Positions 8,634 to 16,484 of a DNA stretch of 64,000 nt are shown here, piece by piece. The stretch is from Kineosporia rhizophila. Its GTDB lineage: Bacteria > Actinomycetota > Actinomycetes > Actinomycetales > Kineosporiaceae. Each line of letters begins with the position of its first letter. Position 1 is the first letter of the stretch. Both the position numbers and the translations under genes were made by a program. The notes under the pieces are model-generated. The model saw nothing but the letters and a program-made list of their open reading frames with translations. It made no database searches and had not been told where the DNA came from. The stretch lies in contig NZ_JAJSOH010000008.1 in the NCBI RefSeq assembly GCF_021277265.1, forward strand, positions 186,001-250,000, written 5' to 3'.

Positions 8634-9424
8634 GCGCACGCTGCCCGGACGGGCACGTCTCCGAATCGACGGACTACTGCGACGTCTGCGGTCAGCCGAT
8701 GAATGCGGCGCCCGCACCGGCGCCCACGCCGTCGGTCAACCCCCTCGACCTCGCCCCGGCGCCCTCGTCGGGTGGTGCGTCGGCGTCGGGCGGGCCGAAA
8801 GACAAGGAGTGCCCGAACTGCCAGGCCGTCGTGCCGATCGACGACCTGTTCTGCGAGGTCTGCGGCTACGACTTCACCACTGGTGTGATGCCGGAGCCGG
8901 TTCCGGCCCCCGGCGACCAGGAGACCGAGGCCCCGGCTGAGGACGCGGTGATGATCAACGCGCCGACCACCCCGCAGCAAGTCACCCCGCCCGCCGCAGC
9001 AACCTCGCCCGAGCAGGCAACTCTCACCTGGGTGGCCGAGGTCTGGATCGACCCCGACTGGTACTCCACCCAGGAGAGCGACGAGCCCTGCCCGTCCGCC
9101 GGAATGCCCGCCGTAGTTCCGTTGTGGGACAAGAGCATCCTGGTCGGCCGCCGCTCCACCAGCCGCAACATCCACCCCCAGGTGGACTGCGGAACGGACC
9201 ACGGGGTCTCGCGCCGGCACGCGCAACTGACCACCGACGGCCAGCGCTGGTTCGCCGAAGACCTGCAGTCGTCCAACGGCACCTACATCGCCCCCGCCGG
9301 GGCGCCCCTGCCCACCGACCCGATCCCGGCAGGCCAGCGCATCGAGTTCCGCGAGGGAGACCGGGTTTACGTAGGCGCCTGGACCAGGCTGGTCATCCGC
9401 CGCGCAACGCCCGACGAGCAGTAG
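8630..9424 (+). CDS. FHA-domain protein with two zinc-ribbon motifs
   Basis: 264 residues, overlapping the VWA stop by ATGA. The first ribbon is irregular (Cys5, His9, Cys17, Cys20), the second standard (Cys61, 64, 75, 78). A Pro-rich linker leads to an FHA domain at about 165-258 with the phosphothreonine-binding residues: GRR at 173-175, SRRH at 194-197 and SSNGTY around Asn216. It is the obvious candidate reader of PknG phosphorylation. Unlike mycobacterial GarA it has no N-terminal ETTSVFR-type phosphothreonine motif, so it is not a simple GarA copy. It is the last gene of the operon; a hairpin follows. Confidence 0.92.
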   Translation: MSARCPDGHVSESTDYCDVCGQPMNAAPAPAPTPSVNPLDLAPAPSSGGASASGGPKDKECPNCQAVVPIDDLFCEVCGYDFTTGVMPEPVPAPGDQETEAPAEDAVMINAPTTPQQVTPPAAATSPEQATLTWVAEVWIDPDWYSTQESDEPCPSAGMPAVVPLWDKSILVGRRSTSRNIHPQVDCGTDHGVSRRHAQLTTDGQRWFAEDLQSSNGTYIAPAGAPLPTDPIPAGQRIEFREGDRVYVGAWTRLVIRRATPDEQ

Positions 9425-9437
9425 CAAAGAGCGGCTT

Positions 9438-9477
9438 GAAGACGCACCTACTCGCCACGGCGGGTAGGTGCGCCTTC
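9438..9477. terminator. Hairpin between convergent genes
   Basis: An inverted repeat with 19-base arms (9438-9456 and 9459-9477) and a few mismatches lies just after the FHA gene. It reaches into the last codons of the convergent PKD-domain gene. There is no T-run, as is usual for actinobacterial terminators. It can serve both strands. The arms share a GACGC...GCGCC pattern with other gene-end palindromes in the window. Confidence 0.6.
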
Positions 9478-10338
9478 GGCGACCAACCGGTTCTCGGCGG
9501 CCACGACCTCCAACGTGCTCACCGGACTGGCCACCGTGGCCACCCCGTCGACCGGCAGCCAGGGCCCACCGTTCACTGAGTACTCGCCGCTGTAGACCGT
9601 GGTCAGCGCAACCCGCCGCTCCCCGGCCTGCCGATAGACGTGGGCAGTACGAAGCTCGGGGTACGGCGCCCCCGCATCCTCCGTAGCCAGAGACTCGCCG
9701 TCCCCGTAGGACCACCGAAACTCCTGCGGCGTAGCCCGAACCTGCACCGGCTGCCCCAGAATCGTGGTCGGCAACGTCACCGTCTCAGCGTCCGCGTAGA
9801 GGTTGGTCGGCACATTCACCAGGGTTCGAAGGTTGGCGGGCTGGACCACAATGGGCGAGGCCGGCAACGGCAACCGCTGAAAGTCTGCCCCGGTGAGCAC
9901 CGGCACCACCAAAGGCGGCTCACCCGGCTCAGTCTCGCCGAGGCAGAAGTACTCACCCGTCGAACTCCAGCTCTCGGCGGTAGTGGCCCCCGCTGGAGCA
10001 CTCCACACCCAGAACCCGATGTCGTTCGGATCCGGGGTGGCCTGGCACATGAGGGTCGCGTTCTGGCAGAGCGTGGCACTGCTCCTCTGCGGCCAGTTCT
10101 CGGTACAGGCGGGGAGATAGGTGCGGACTGTCTTCGGTTGTGCGGAAACAGGATTGGCTTCGGTTCCGGAGGTTTTGCCGCCGTCGGATCGAGCCCAGGC
10201 TTTGAGGGTGACTTCGTCATCGTCTGCGAGTGAGTCAATGCTTCCAGGTGTGGGGGAATCCGCTGCGGCATGACCGCATAGCAGCGATGCGCAGCTTGCT
10301 ATGAGTAGAATGCTCAGGTATCGAACAAGGAAGGCCAT
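9448..10338 (-). CDS. Secreted protein with a PKD-like beta domain, unknown function
   Basis: 296 residues. The start overlaps the stop of the gene upstream on the same strand (TAATG), so the two form a unit. A signal peptide is clear (hydrophobic LSILLIASCASLL, then HAAAD). The middle is unrecognised, with several cysteines suggesting disulphides. Near residues 215-265 the pattern FRWSYGDGES ... AHVYRQAGERRVALTTVYS matches a PKD fold, in which a YGDG turn and a Y/A-G final strand are typical. Similar actinobacterial exported proteins are of unknown role. The start-proximal half is visibly poorer in G+C than the surroundings. Confidence 0.75.
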   Translation of the reverse strand: MAFLVRYLSILLIASCASLLCGHAAADSPTPGSIDSLADDDEVTLKAWARSDGGKTSGTEANPVSAQPKTVRTYLPACTENWPQRSSATLCQNATLMCQATPDPNDIGFWVWSAPAGATTAESWSSTGEYFCLGETEPGEPPLVVPVLTGADFQRLPLPASPIVVQPANLRTLVNVPTNLYADAETVTLPTTILGQPVQVRATPQEFRWSYGDGESLATEDAGAPYPELRTAHVYRQAGERRVALTTVYSGEYSVNGGPWLPVDGVATVASPVSTLEVVAAENRLVAEGAPTRRGE

Positions 10339-10913
10339 TAGTTGGCCTCAAGATTGATGCCATGGACAATCCATGAGCCATCGTTCCACTCAAGAGCCAC
10401 TGCGGCGCGAGCATTTTCAATCTCGGGTATATCTAGAACCGAGCCGGTGCTCGAAATAGTTTGCCCTGCCGCCTGATTGATTATGGCGATGACAATCAGC
10501 CGTTGCGGATCCTCAACGGGCGGAGATGTTACCGCCACGATGGATACGCCTGCGCCTTGCTTGCGTGTTGATGCGGATCGAAAGCTTTTTATTTCGGAGA
10601 TGGCGGAAGAGCAGAACTTACATTCGGATTGACTTACTTGATCGAGTGGTTTCTCGTCAAGTATCAAATAGCTGTAGTCGTAGACATCCCAAAAATACCG
10701 AACAAACGCCTCAGCCCCCTCCGCACTCTTCTCCGCCTCAGGCGCCACCGGCGCCTCAATACTTGGCGTGGCCTCCACTGTCCCCACCGTTGTTGATGTT
10801 TCGCTGGTGGCCGGAGTTCTCTCCGTATCCGAATCAGACTTCGAGCCCGAACACCCGGCCACCAGTAGAAGCGCACCAGCAAGCAGTGCCGCGAAAAAAC
10901 GTCCCCCGTTCAT
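10338..10913 (-). CDS. Lipoprotein of the DUF6318 type
   Basis: 191 residues from the ATG complementary to 10911-10913; an upstream TTG frame extension adds ten residues and is less likely. The signal peptide ends in LLVAGC, giving a lipidated Cys. A Ser/Thr/Glu-rich linker follows, then AEAFVRYFWDVYDYSYL, a CKFCSS pair and a C-terminal VALEWNDGSWIVHGI. This order (FVRYY helix, CxxC after a loop, terminal W-x-x-G strand) is what I associate with DUF6318 lipoproteins of actinobacteria, which have no known function. Codon use is noticeably A/T richer than in neighbouring genes, suggesting acquisition or weak expression. Confidence 0.7.
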   Translation of the reverse strand: MNGGRFFAALLAGALLLVAGCSGSKSDSDTERTPATSETSTTVGTVEATPSIEAPVAPEAEKSAEGAEAFVRYFWDVYDYSYLILDEKPLDQVSQSECKFCSSAISEIKSFRSASTRKQGAGVSIVAVTSPPVEDPQRLIVIAIINQAAGQTISSTGSVLDIPEIENARAAVALEWNDGSWIVHGINLEAN

Positions 10914-10974
10914 GAGAAAGAGAGTAACCAGCCCCCACCCCAAAAGTCCGGGTCGCGCGAAAACTGTGGATAAC

Positions 10975-11934
10975 TCAGCCGAAGACCACGGTCTTGTTAC
11001 CGTTGATCATCACCCGGTTCTCCGCGTGCCAGGTCACCGCCCGCGCGAGTACCCGGCACTCCACGTCCCGGCCGGCGGCGGCCATCTGGTCCGCAGTGGT
11101 CGCGTGCTTCACGCGTTCCACGTCCTGCTCGATGATCGGGCCCTCGTCCAGGTCACTCGTCACGTAGTGGGCCGTCGCTCCGATGATCTTCACGCCGCGG
11201 GCGTGGGCCTGCTGGTAGGGCCGGGCACCCTTGAAACTCGGCAGGAACGAGTGGTGGATGTTGATCGCGCGGCCGTCCAGGGCCTGGCAGAGCTCCGGTG
11301 AGAGCACCTGCATGTACCGGGCCAGCACCACCAGGTCGATCTGCTCGCGGTCGACGATCTCCAGCAGCTGCTTCTCCGCCTCGGGCTTGGTCTCCTTCGT
11401 CACCGGCACGTAGATGAACGGGATGCCGTGCGACTCCACCAGGTCCTGGAAGTCCCGGTGGTTGCTGACCACCGCCGGGATGTCGATGCCCAGGGCCCCG
11501 ATGCGGTGCCTGAACAACAGGTCGTTCAGGCAGTGGCCGAACTTCGAGACCAGGATCAGCGTGCGGCAGCGGGTGGCCGCGTCGACCAGGCGCCACTGCA
11601 TCCGGAACGAGTCGGCCACGGCCAGGAAGCCCGCGCGCAGGCGCTCCAGGGTCTCCATCGGGTCGAGGGCACTGAACTGCACCCGCATGAAGAAGGTGCC
11701 GGTGCTCCCGTCGCCGGCGTCGGCGTCGTACTGCTCGCTCTGCAGGATGTTGCAGCCGTGCTGGATCAGGAAGCTGGCGACGGCGTAGACGATGCCCGGC
11801 CGGTCCTCGCACGCGAGGGTGAGGATGTACTGCTTGCGGTCGGCGGGGGCGGAACCACCGGCACCGAGGGGGACAGGTGCGGATGTCGCCGTGGGATCGG
11901 CGCCGGCTGTTGCGAAGGACGAGGCATCGGTCAC
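10975..11934 (-). CDS. purU: Formyltetrahydrofolate deformylase
   Basis: Hydrolyses 10-formyltetrahydrofolate to formate and tetrahydrofolate, balancing one-carbon pools. From GTG 11934 it has 319 residues; TTG 11970 would give 331. The N-terminal ACT domain begins at about residue 36 (YILTLACEDRPGIVYAVASF), followed by the formyltransferase fold with the family signature NIHHSFLPSF, PYQQAHARGVKIIGATAHY and a terminal LDEGPIIEQD. Bacterial PurU is usually about 280-290 residues, so the Ala/Thr/Pro-rich front is an extension and the exact start is uncertain. It is thematically linked to glyA-folD a few kilobases away. Confidence 0.9.
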   Translation of the reverse strand: MTDASSFATAGADPTATSAPVPLGAGGSAPADRKQYILTLACEDRPGIVYAVASFLIQHGCNILQSEQYDADAGDGSTGTFFMRVQFSALDPMETLERLRAGFLAVADSFRMQWRLVDAATRCRTLILVSKFGHCLNDLLFRHRIGALGIDIPAVVSNHRDFQDLVESHGIPFIYVPVTKETKPEAEKQLLEIVDREQIDLVVLARYMQVLSPELCQALDGRAINIHHSFLPSFKGARPYQQAHARGVKIIGATAHYVTSDLDEGPIIEQDVERVKHATTADQMAAAGRDVECRVLARAVTWHAENRVMINGNKTVVFG

Positions 11935-12467
11935 TTCCGCAGCGTGCTGGGACGGGCACCGAACGGTCAAGAGCGGCGCCCCGGTAACGGTTGCGCGTCA
12001 CCTTCGGGACACCCGGAGTGCGGGAGTCATAGCACAGCGCGATGGCAGTCAATGCCGCCTAGGAGCGCCACGCTAAGTGAATGTTATGGAAGCGGCAAAG
12101 ATATGCCGCACGGCGGCCACGGAGAATCCGTAGTCGTCTGATCGCCCACTGTCAGGCGCCCAGCTCACATGATCATTCCGGCCCTTCCAACACGCCGTGA
12201 TGACCTGCGCGAGGGCTGTTCTGGAGGCTTGTCGATCAGCTGCTCCAGGCAACCGCTGAGACCGCCCTGAGAATTGGTCGTCTGTTTTGAATGCCCTCTG
12301 ACCAGCACTGGTATGGTCTGGCCCACATTAGACGGTTGGGAACGGGGTCCCTTAGCATCACGATTCGATCTCGGTTGAGCTGATTGACCGGGATGCGTCC
12401 GTATCAACCGGCCGATGGCGGCCAGACGCTGATCAGTGGCCGGCGACCATGGGAGCAGAGAACCACC
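11935..12467. other. Divergent intergenic region between purU and the GH26 gene
   Basis: About 530 bases without a convincing gene. The middle part (about 12060-12380) is somewhat A/T richer. A possible -35-like TTGACC lies at 12385-12390. GGGAG at 12451-12455 is the likely ribosome site for GTG 12468. Promoters for both divergent genes should lie here, but I cannot place them firmly. I compared it by eye with common riboswitch cores and found no match. Confidence 0.5.
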
Positions 12468-14435
12468 GTGACGAGCAGACGCAGGGCTCAGGCCGAAAGC
12501 GATCGGCAGGCACGAACGGCTGCGGAGCGTGAGGGGCACCAGTCCTCCGCTCGTGGTGGCGAGGTGCTTGATTCGTCCAACGGCCGGGCCGCCCGCAACA
12601 GCTACAGCCCCTCCCAGTACGCCCCGTCGGACCAGCACGACCAGTACGCAGACCCCGCCCAGGCCCGCCGTAAGCGCCGTGCCGCCACCGGCGCGCGCGT
12701 CGGCGCCGCCGAAAGTGCTTCCTTCTTCGCCGACGGCGAGGCTCCCCGTGTGCGGGTCGAGCCGGCCCGTCGCGAACCGCAGCTGAGCCGGGCCGATCTG
12801 CGCGCCCGCCGCGAGCGGATGGAGAAGCGCCGTAAGCGTCGCGCCCTGCAGCGTCAGCTGACCTTCGGCCTGATGGGCCGGGAGACCGACCCGCACGCCG
12901 CCACCGTGGCCATCCCCGAGCTCGACGAGACGAGCACCGGGAGCATCCGGGTCCGCTCCGGCCGCACCGGTGCGATCCCCACGCGTACCGGCATGATGCC
13001 GCCGCCCCCCACCGGCTCGATCACGCTGCCCGCGGCCTCCGCCGACATCATCGAGGCCGACGTCACGGTCGACGACCCGACGCCCACCGGCGAGCTGTCG
13101 TCGCGTCGTGACCTGCGCGGCAAGCGCCCCAAGACGGGCCGTCGCTCCAACCGCGGCCCGATCGGCCGGGCGGCCAGCAACAAGCGCGCCTGGCTCAGCG
13201 CCGTGGCGATCGCCCTGGTCGTGGCCGTGCCCGCCTCGCAGTTCATGAACCGCGAGAGCGACGAGAAGATCGAGGACGCGGCGCTCACCACCGACAGCCT
13301 CGAGATGCCGCCGATCACCCAGACGCGGCCGCCGTCACCCACCACCGAGCAGCTGAAGAAGAACCAGGAACGCCTGAGCAAGGCCATCTCAACGGCCCGC
13401 AAGACCAGCGAGAAGGCGACCAAGAGCAAGGCGCCGAGCAAGTCGCCGACCGGTAGCAAGACCAGCGACTCCGGCGGCGGCGACGACACCCCCTCGTCGA
13501 AGGCTCCCCGCGCCGGCGGCACCACCCAGGTCGGCCTGGCCAACCTCAGCGACAAGAACTCCGGTCTGGGCTGGGCCTCGGGCATGTACATGCCGGGCAG
13601 CCTGGCCAGCAACGCCGAGGCCTTCGGCGACTGGCGCGGCCGGGCCCTCGACGTGGTCGTCGACTGGCCGGCCCGCGCCAACTGGGACGACCTGGTGAAC
13701 CCGGACTGGCTGTACCGCAGCTGGAAGGACACCTCCTACACCAAGGTCTTCGGCTTCCCGCCGTTCCCGGAAGACGGCAGCACGCTGCAGCAGTGCGCCA
13801 CCGGGGCCTACAACGACAAGTGGGAGCAGATCGCCAAGGGCATCAAGAACGCCGGTATCTCCGACAGCACGGTGATCCGGCTGGGCTGGGAGTTCAACGG
13901 CGACTGGTACGCCTGGCAGGCCAGCGACACCGACGCCTTCAAGGAGTGCTGGCGTCAGGTGGTCGGCGCGGCCGAGTCCGTGGCCCCCGCCCTGACCTGG
14001 GACTGGACGGTCAACCGGGGCGTCAGCGCCGGTCTGTCCGACCCGACCAAGGCCTACCCGGGCGACGAGTACGTCGACATCGTCGGCCTCGACTCCTACG
14101 ACATGTGGCCGGGTGCGGTCGACGAGAAGTCGTGGAACGTGCACCTCAACGGCAAGCAGGGCCTGAACTACTGGGCGAACTGGGCCAAGAACCGGGGCAA
14201 GAAGATCAGCGTCCCCGAGTGGGGCGTCTACCCGGGCACGGCCAACGCCGGTAACAACGGCGGCGACAACCCGTACTACATCGCCAAGATGAAGAACTGG
14301 TTCGAGAGCCTGGGCAGCCAGCTCGCCTACGAGGCCTACTTCAACGAGGACGCCGGCTACTACGCGGGCTCGATCTACGGCAGCGGGCAGAACCCGAACG
14401 CCGCCGCGAAGTACAAAGAGGTCTACGGCAACTAG
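12468..14435 (+). CDS. Membrane-anchored GH26-like glycoside hydrolase
   Basis: 655 residues from GTG 12468 (GGGAG upstream); ATG 12393 would add 25 residues. Parts: a long charged, disordered cytoplasmic region rich in Arg/Ala/Asp (1-240), one membrane segment (about 242-260, LSAVAIALVVAVPASQF), a Ser/Thr/Lys/Pro linker (to about 350), then a TIM-barrel hydrolase to the end. The barrel carries LGWEFNGDWYAW with the likely acid/base Glu475 and ISVPEWGV with the likely nucleophile Glu584, the pattern of family GH26 (mannanases and relatives). The substrate cannot be read from the sequence. The enzyme would face outside, tethered by a type II anchor. The gene is monocistronic with a hairpin behind it. 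Confidence 0.85.
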   Translation: MTSRRRAQAESDRQARTAAEREGHQSSARGGEVLDSSNGRAARNSYSPSQYAPSDQHDQYADPAQARRKRRAATGARVGAAESASFFADGEAPRVRVEPARREPQLSRADLRARRERMEKRRKRRALQRQLTFGLMGRETDPHAATVAIPELDETSTGSIRVRSGRTGAIPTRTGMMPPPPTGSITLPAASADIIEADVTVDDPTPTGELSSRRDLRGKRPKTGRRSNRGPIGRAASNKRAWLSAVAIALVVAVPASQFMNRESDEKIEDAALTTDSLEMPPITQTRPPSPTTEQLKKNQERLSKAISTARKTSEKATKSKAPSKSPTGSKTSDSGGGDDTPSSKAPRAGGTTQVGLANLSDKNSGLGWASGMYMPGSLASNAEAFGDWRGRALDVVVDWPARANWDDLVNPDWLYRSWKDTSYTKVFGFPPFPEDGSTLQQCATGAYNDKWEQIAKGIKNAGISDSTVIRLGWEFNGDWYAWQASDTDAFKECWRQVVGAAESVAPALTWDWTVNRGVSAGLSDPTKAYPGDEYVDIVGLDSYDMWPGAVDEKSWNVHLNGKQGLNYWANWAKNRGKKISVPEWGVYPGTANAGNNGGDNPYYIAKMKNWFESLGSQLAYEAYFNEDAGYYAGSIYGSGQNPNAAAKYKEVYGN

Positions 14436-14445
14436 CTCCAGCCAC

Positions 14446-14487
14446 GAGAACGGCCCTCGGGAGAATGCTCCCGGGGGCCGTTTTCTC
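14446..14487 (+). terminator. Strong intrinsic terminator after the GH26 gene
   Basis: An 18-base left arm (14446-14463), AATG loop and matching right arm (14468-14487) form a nearly perfect GC-rich stem, beginning GAGAACGG and ending CCGTTTTCTC. It starts 11 bases after the GH26 stop. The TTTT lies in the outer part of the right arm. Confidence 0.8.
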
Positions 14488-14494
14488 AATTGAA

Positions 14495-14555
14495 GACGTC
14501 GGTGGGCACCGATGGCCCGAAGGTGGCGGCTCCCGGTGGGGAGCCGAAGGCGTCC
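14495..14555. repeat. Decayed gene-end palindrome (GACGTC family)
   Basis: It begins with a 17-base word GACGTCGGTGGGCACCG that recurs exactly at 59596-59611 within a one-base shift, contains an inner hairpin GGCTCCC/GGGAGCC (14528-14545) and closes with GGCGTCC. It lies at the 3' end of the SUKH-like gene and probably acts as its terminator. See the related palindromes at 44505, 56782 and 59588. Confidence 0.5.
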
Positions 14556-14556
14556 G

Positions 14557-14946
14557 TTACAGGATGGCGTCCTCGATCTGCTCCACGATCACGCACCAGT
14601 ACAGATCCTTGGCAATGGCCTCGGTGTCCACTGCGTTCAGCTGTTTCTTCAGCAGCCGCAGTCGCTTACGGCGAGGGACCAGCGGCTCCTCGCCCGAGTC
14701 GGGAGCGGGCTCGCCGGCGTAGAACTCGTCGAACGCCTTCAGGAAGCCGCGGAAGGCATCCATCGTGGTGTTCAGCAGACTCGGCGTGCTCGGCGTGGGG
14801 TCCAGCAGGAAGAGCCGGCCCTCGGCGTCCACCCCGATCTCCTGGTACGACGACACCGCGCCGATCACCGTGAAGTCGCGCCCGCCCATCTCCTGGACGC
14901 GGGCCGGGCGGTCGTCGAGGGTGATGCCGAAGCGCAGCTCTTCCAT
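14557..14946 (-). CDS. Orphan SUKH-like (SMI1/KNR4 superfamily) protein
   Basis: 129 residues from the ATG complementary to 14944-14946; the frame stays open upstream but runs into the riboswitch region, so the longer form is rejected. The sequence pattern fits SUKH-type immunity proteins: strand pair FTVIGAVSSYQEIGVDAEGR, then LFLLDPTPSTPSLLNTTM leading into a helix DAFRGFLKAFDEFY. SUKH proteins usually neutralise a toxin encoded next door. No toxin gene is adjacent, so this is either an orphan immunity gene or a housekeeping member. The C-terminal helix is basic in its first half. Confidence 0.65.
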   Translation of the reverse strand: MEELRFGITLDDRPARVQEMGGRDFTVIGAVSSYQEIGVDAEGRLFLLDPTPSTPSLLNTTMDAFRGFLKAFDEFYAGEPAPDSGEEPLVPRRKRLRLLKKQLNAVDTEAIAKDLYWCVIVEQIEDAIL

Positions 14947-15051
14947 GTCCCGGATCCTAAAGCCGTGGGCAAACCGCCGGATCACTGCTGATTGCGGACG
15001 TGGTGCGGTCGCGGGCCGTCTCGACCGGCACCCGGGGTGCGTTGGTAGCAT

Positions 15052-15134
15052 GTGTGTGCCGCAACTGGCGTTCGGGTGGGTCACCACCGGGAAGCGGTGG
15101 AGTCGTCGTCTTCGGGTCGTTCGCCTGGGCCCGG
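15052..15134 (+). promoter_or_regulatory. ZTP (pfl) riboswitch upstream of glyA
   Basis: The conserved blocks of the pfl motif are present in order and spacing: CGCAACTGGCG (15060-15070), CCACCGGGAAGCGGTGG (15084-15100) and, after a variable stem, CGCCTGGGCC (15122-15131). This RNA binds ZTP/ZMP, which accumulate when 10-formyltetrahydrofolate is short, and is known to control one-carbon genes such as glyA and folD, exactly those that follow. A TAGCAT box at 15046-15051 could be the -10 element but would sit very close to the aptamer. The glyA ribosome site GGAG is at 15180-15183. I see no terminator, so translational control seems likelier. Confidence 0.85.
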
Positions 15135-15191
15135 GGCCAATGGGGAACCACCCTGCCCACCCGACGACCGCTACCGCTTGGAGCCGACCGC

Positions 15192-16484
15192 ATGACCGAC
15201 GCCGTCAACAGCCGTGCGATCACCCAGAAGTCCCTGGCCGACGCCGACCCGGAGCTCGCCGCCGTCCTCGGCCAAGAGCTCGGCCGCCAGCGGGGCACGC
15301 TGGAGATGATCGCAAGCGAGAACTTCGCCCCCCGAGCCGTGCTCGAGGCGCAGGGTTCGGTGCTCACCAACAAGTACGCCGAGGGCTACCCCGGCAAGCG
15401 CTACTACGGTGGCTGCGAGTACGTGGACATCGCCGAGGAACTGGCCATCAGCCGGGTCAAGTCGCTGTTCGGGGCCGCCTACGCCAACGTGCAGCCGCAC
15501 TCCGGCGCGCAGGCCAACGCGGCCGCCATGCACGCCCTGATCCGCCACGGTGACGGCATCCTGGGCCTCGAGCTGGCCCACGGTGGCCACCTGACCCACG
15601 GCATGAAGATCAACTTCTCCGGCCGGCTGTACGACGTGGCCGCCTACGGGGTCGACCCCAAGACGTTCCTGGTCGACATGGACGTGGTGCGCGAGAAGGC
15701 CCTGGAGCACCGGCCGAAGCTGATCATCGCCGGCTGGTCCGCCTACCCCCGCCAGCTCGACTTCGCCGCCTTCCGCTCGATCGCCGACGAGGTCGGCGCG
15801 ATGCTGATGGTCGACATGGCGCACTTCGCCGGTCTGGTCGCGGCCGGTCTGCACCCCAGCCCGGTCCCGCACGCCCACGTCGTCACCAGCACCACGCACA
15901 AGACGCTGGCCGGCCCGCGCGGCGGCATCATCCTGGCCAACAGCGACGAGCACGCCAAGAAGTTCCAGTCCGCGGTGTTCCCGGGCCAGCAGGGCGGCCC
16001 GCTGATGCACGTGATCGCCGGCAAGGCGGCCGCGTTCAAGATCGCCCACGGCGAGGAGTTCAAGGACCGCCAGGAGCGCACGCTGCGCGGCGCCAAGATC
16101 CTGGCCGAGCGCCTCACCGCCGAGGACGCCACCAAGGCGGGCGTCTCCGTGCTCACCGGCGGCACCGACGTGCACCTGATCCTGGTCGACCTGCGCGAGT
16201 CCACGCTCGACGGCAAGCAGGCCGAGGACCGGCTGCACGAGATCGGCATCACGGTGAACCGCAACGCCGTGCCATTCGACCCGCGCCCGCCGATGGTCAC
16301 CTCCGGCCTGCGGATCGGCACGCCCGCGCTGGCCACCCGGGGCTTCGGCGACGAGGAGTTCACCGAGGTCGCCGACGTGATCGCCGCCGCCCTGCAGCCC
16401 ACCTGCGACGTGGACGCGCTGCGCAAGCGGGTGGACAGGCTGGCCGCCGACTTCCCGCTCTACGACGGTCTGGAGACCTGGTGA
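15192..16484 (+). CDS. glyA: Serine hydroxymethyltransferase
   Basis: 430 residues from ATG 15192, with GGAG eight bases before it; a longer open frame upstream is riboswitch sequence. It converts serine and tetrahydrofolate to glycine and 5,10-methylenetetrahydrofolate, using pyridoxal phosphate. Family marks: [11 protein letters not shown] near residue 40, [38 protein letters not shown] and the PLP-lysine segment [15 protein letters not shown]. Length is normal. Its GTGA overlap with folD makes a two-gene operon for the same folate branch, controlled by the ZTP riboswitch. Confidence 0.97.
   Translation: MTDAVNSRAITQKSLADADPELAAVLGQELGRQRGTLEMIASENFAPRAVLEAQGSVLTNKYAEGYPGKRYYGGCEYVDIAEELAISRVKSLFGAAYANVQPHSGAQANAAAMHALIRHGDGILGLELAHGGHLTHGMKINFSGRLYDVAAYGVDPKTFLVDMDVVREKALEHRPKLIIAGWSAYPRQLDFAAFRSIADEVGAMLMVDMAHFAGLVAAGLHPSPVPHAHVVTSTTHKTLAGPRGGIILANSDEHAKKFQSAVFPGQQGGPLMHVIAGKAAAFKIAHGEEFKDRQERTLRGAKILAERLTAEDATKAGVSVLTGGTDVHLILVDLRESTLDGKQAEDRLHEIGITVNRNAVPFDPRPPMVTSGLRIGTPALATRGFGDEEFTEVADVIAAALQPTCDVDALRKRVDRLAADFPLYDGLETW

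Noticed and set aside
15000..15191. N-terminal extension of GlyA upstream of ATG 15192
   Set aside because: This DNA matches the ZTP riboswitch blocks and the conserved SHMT protein starts at 15192.
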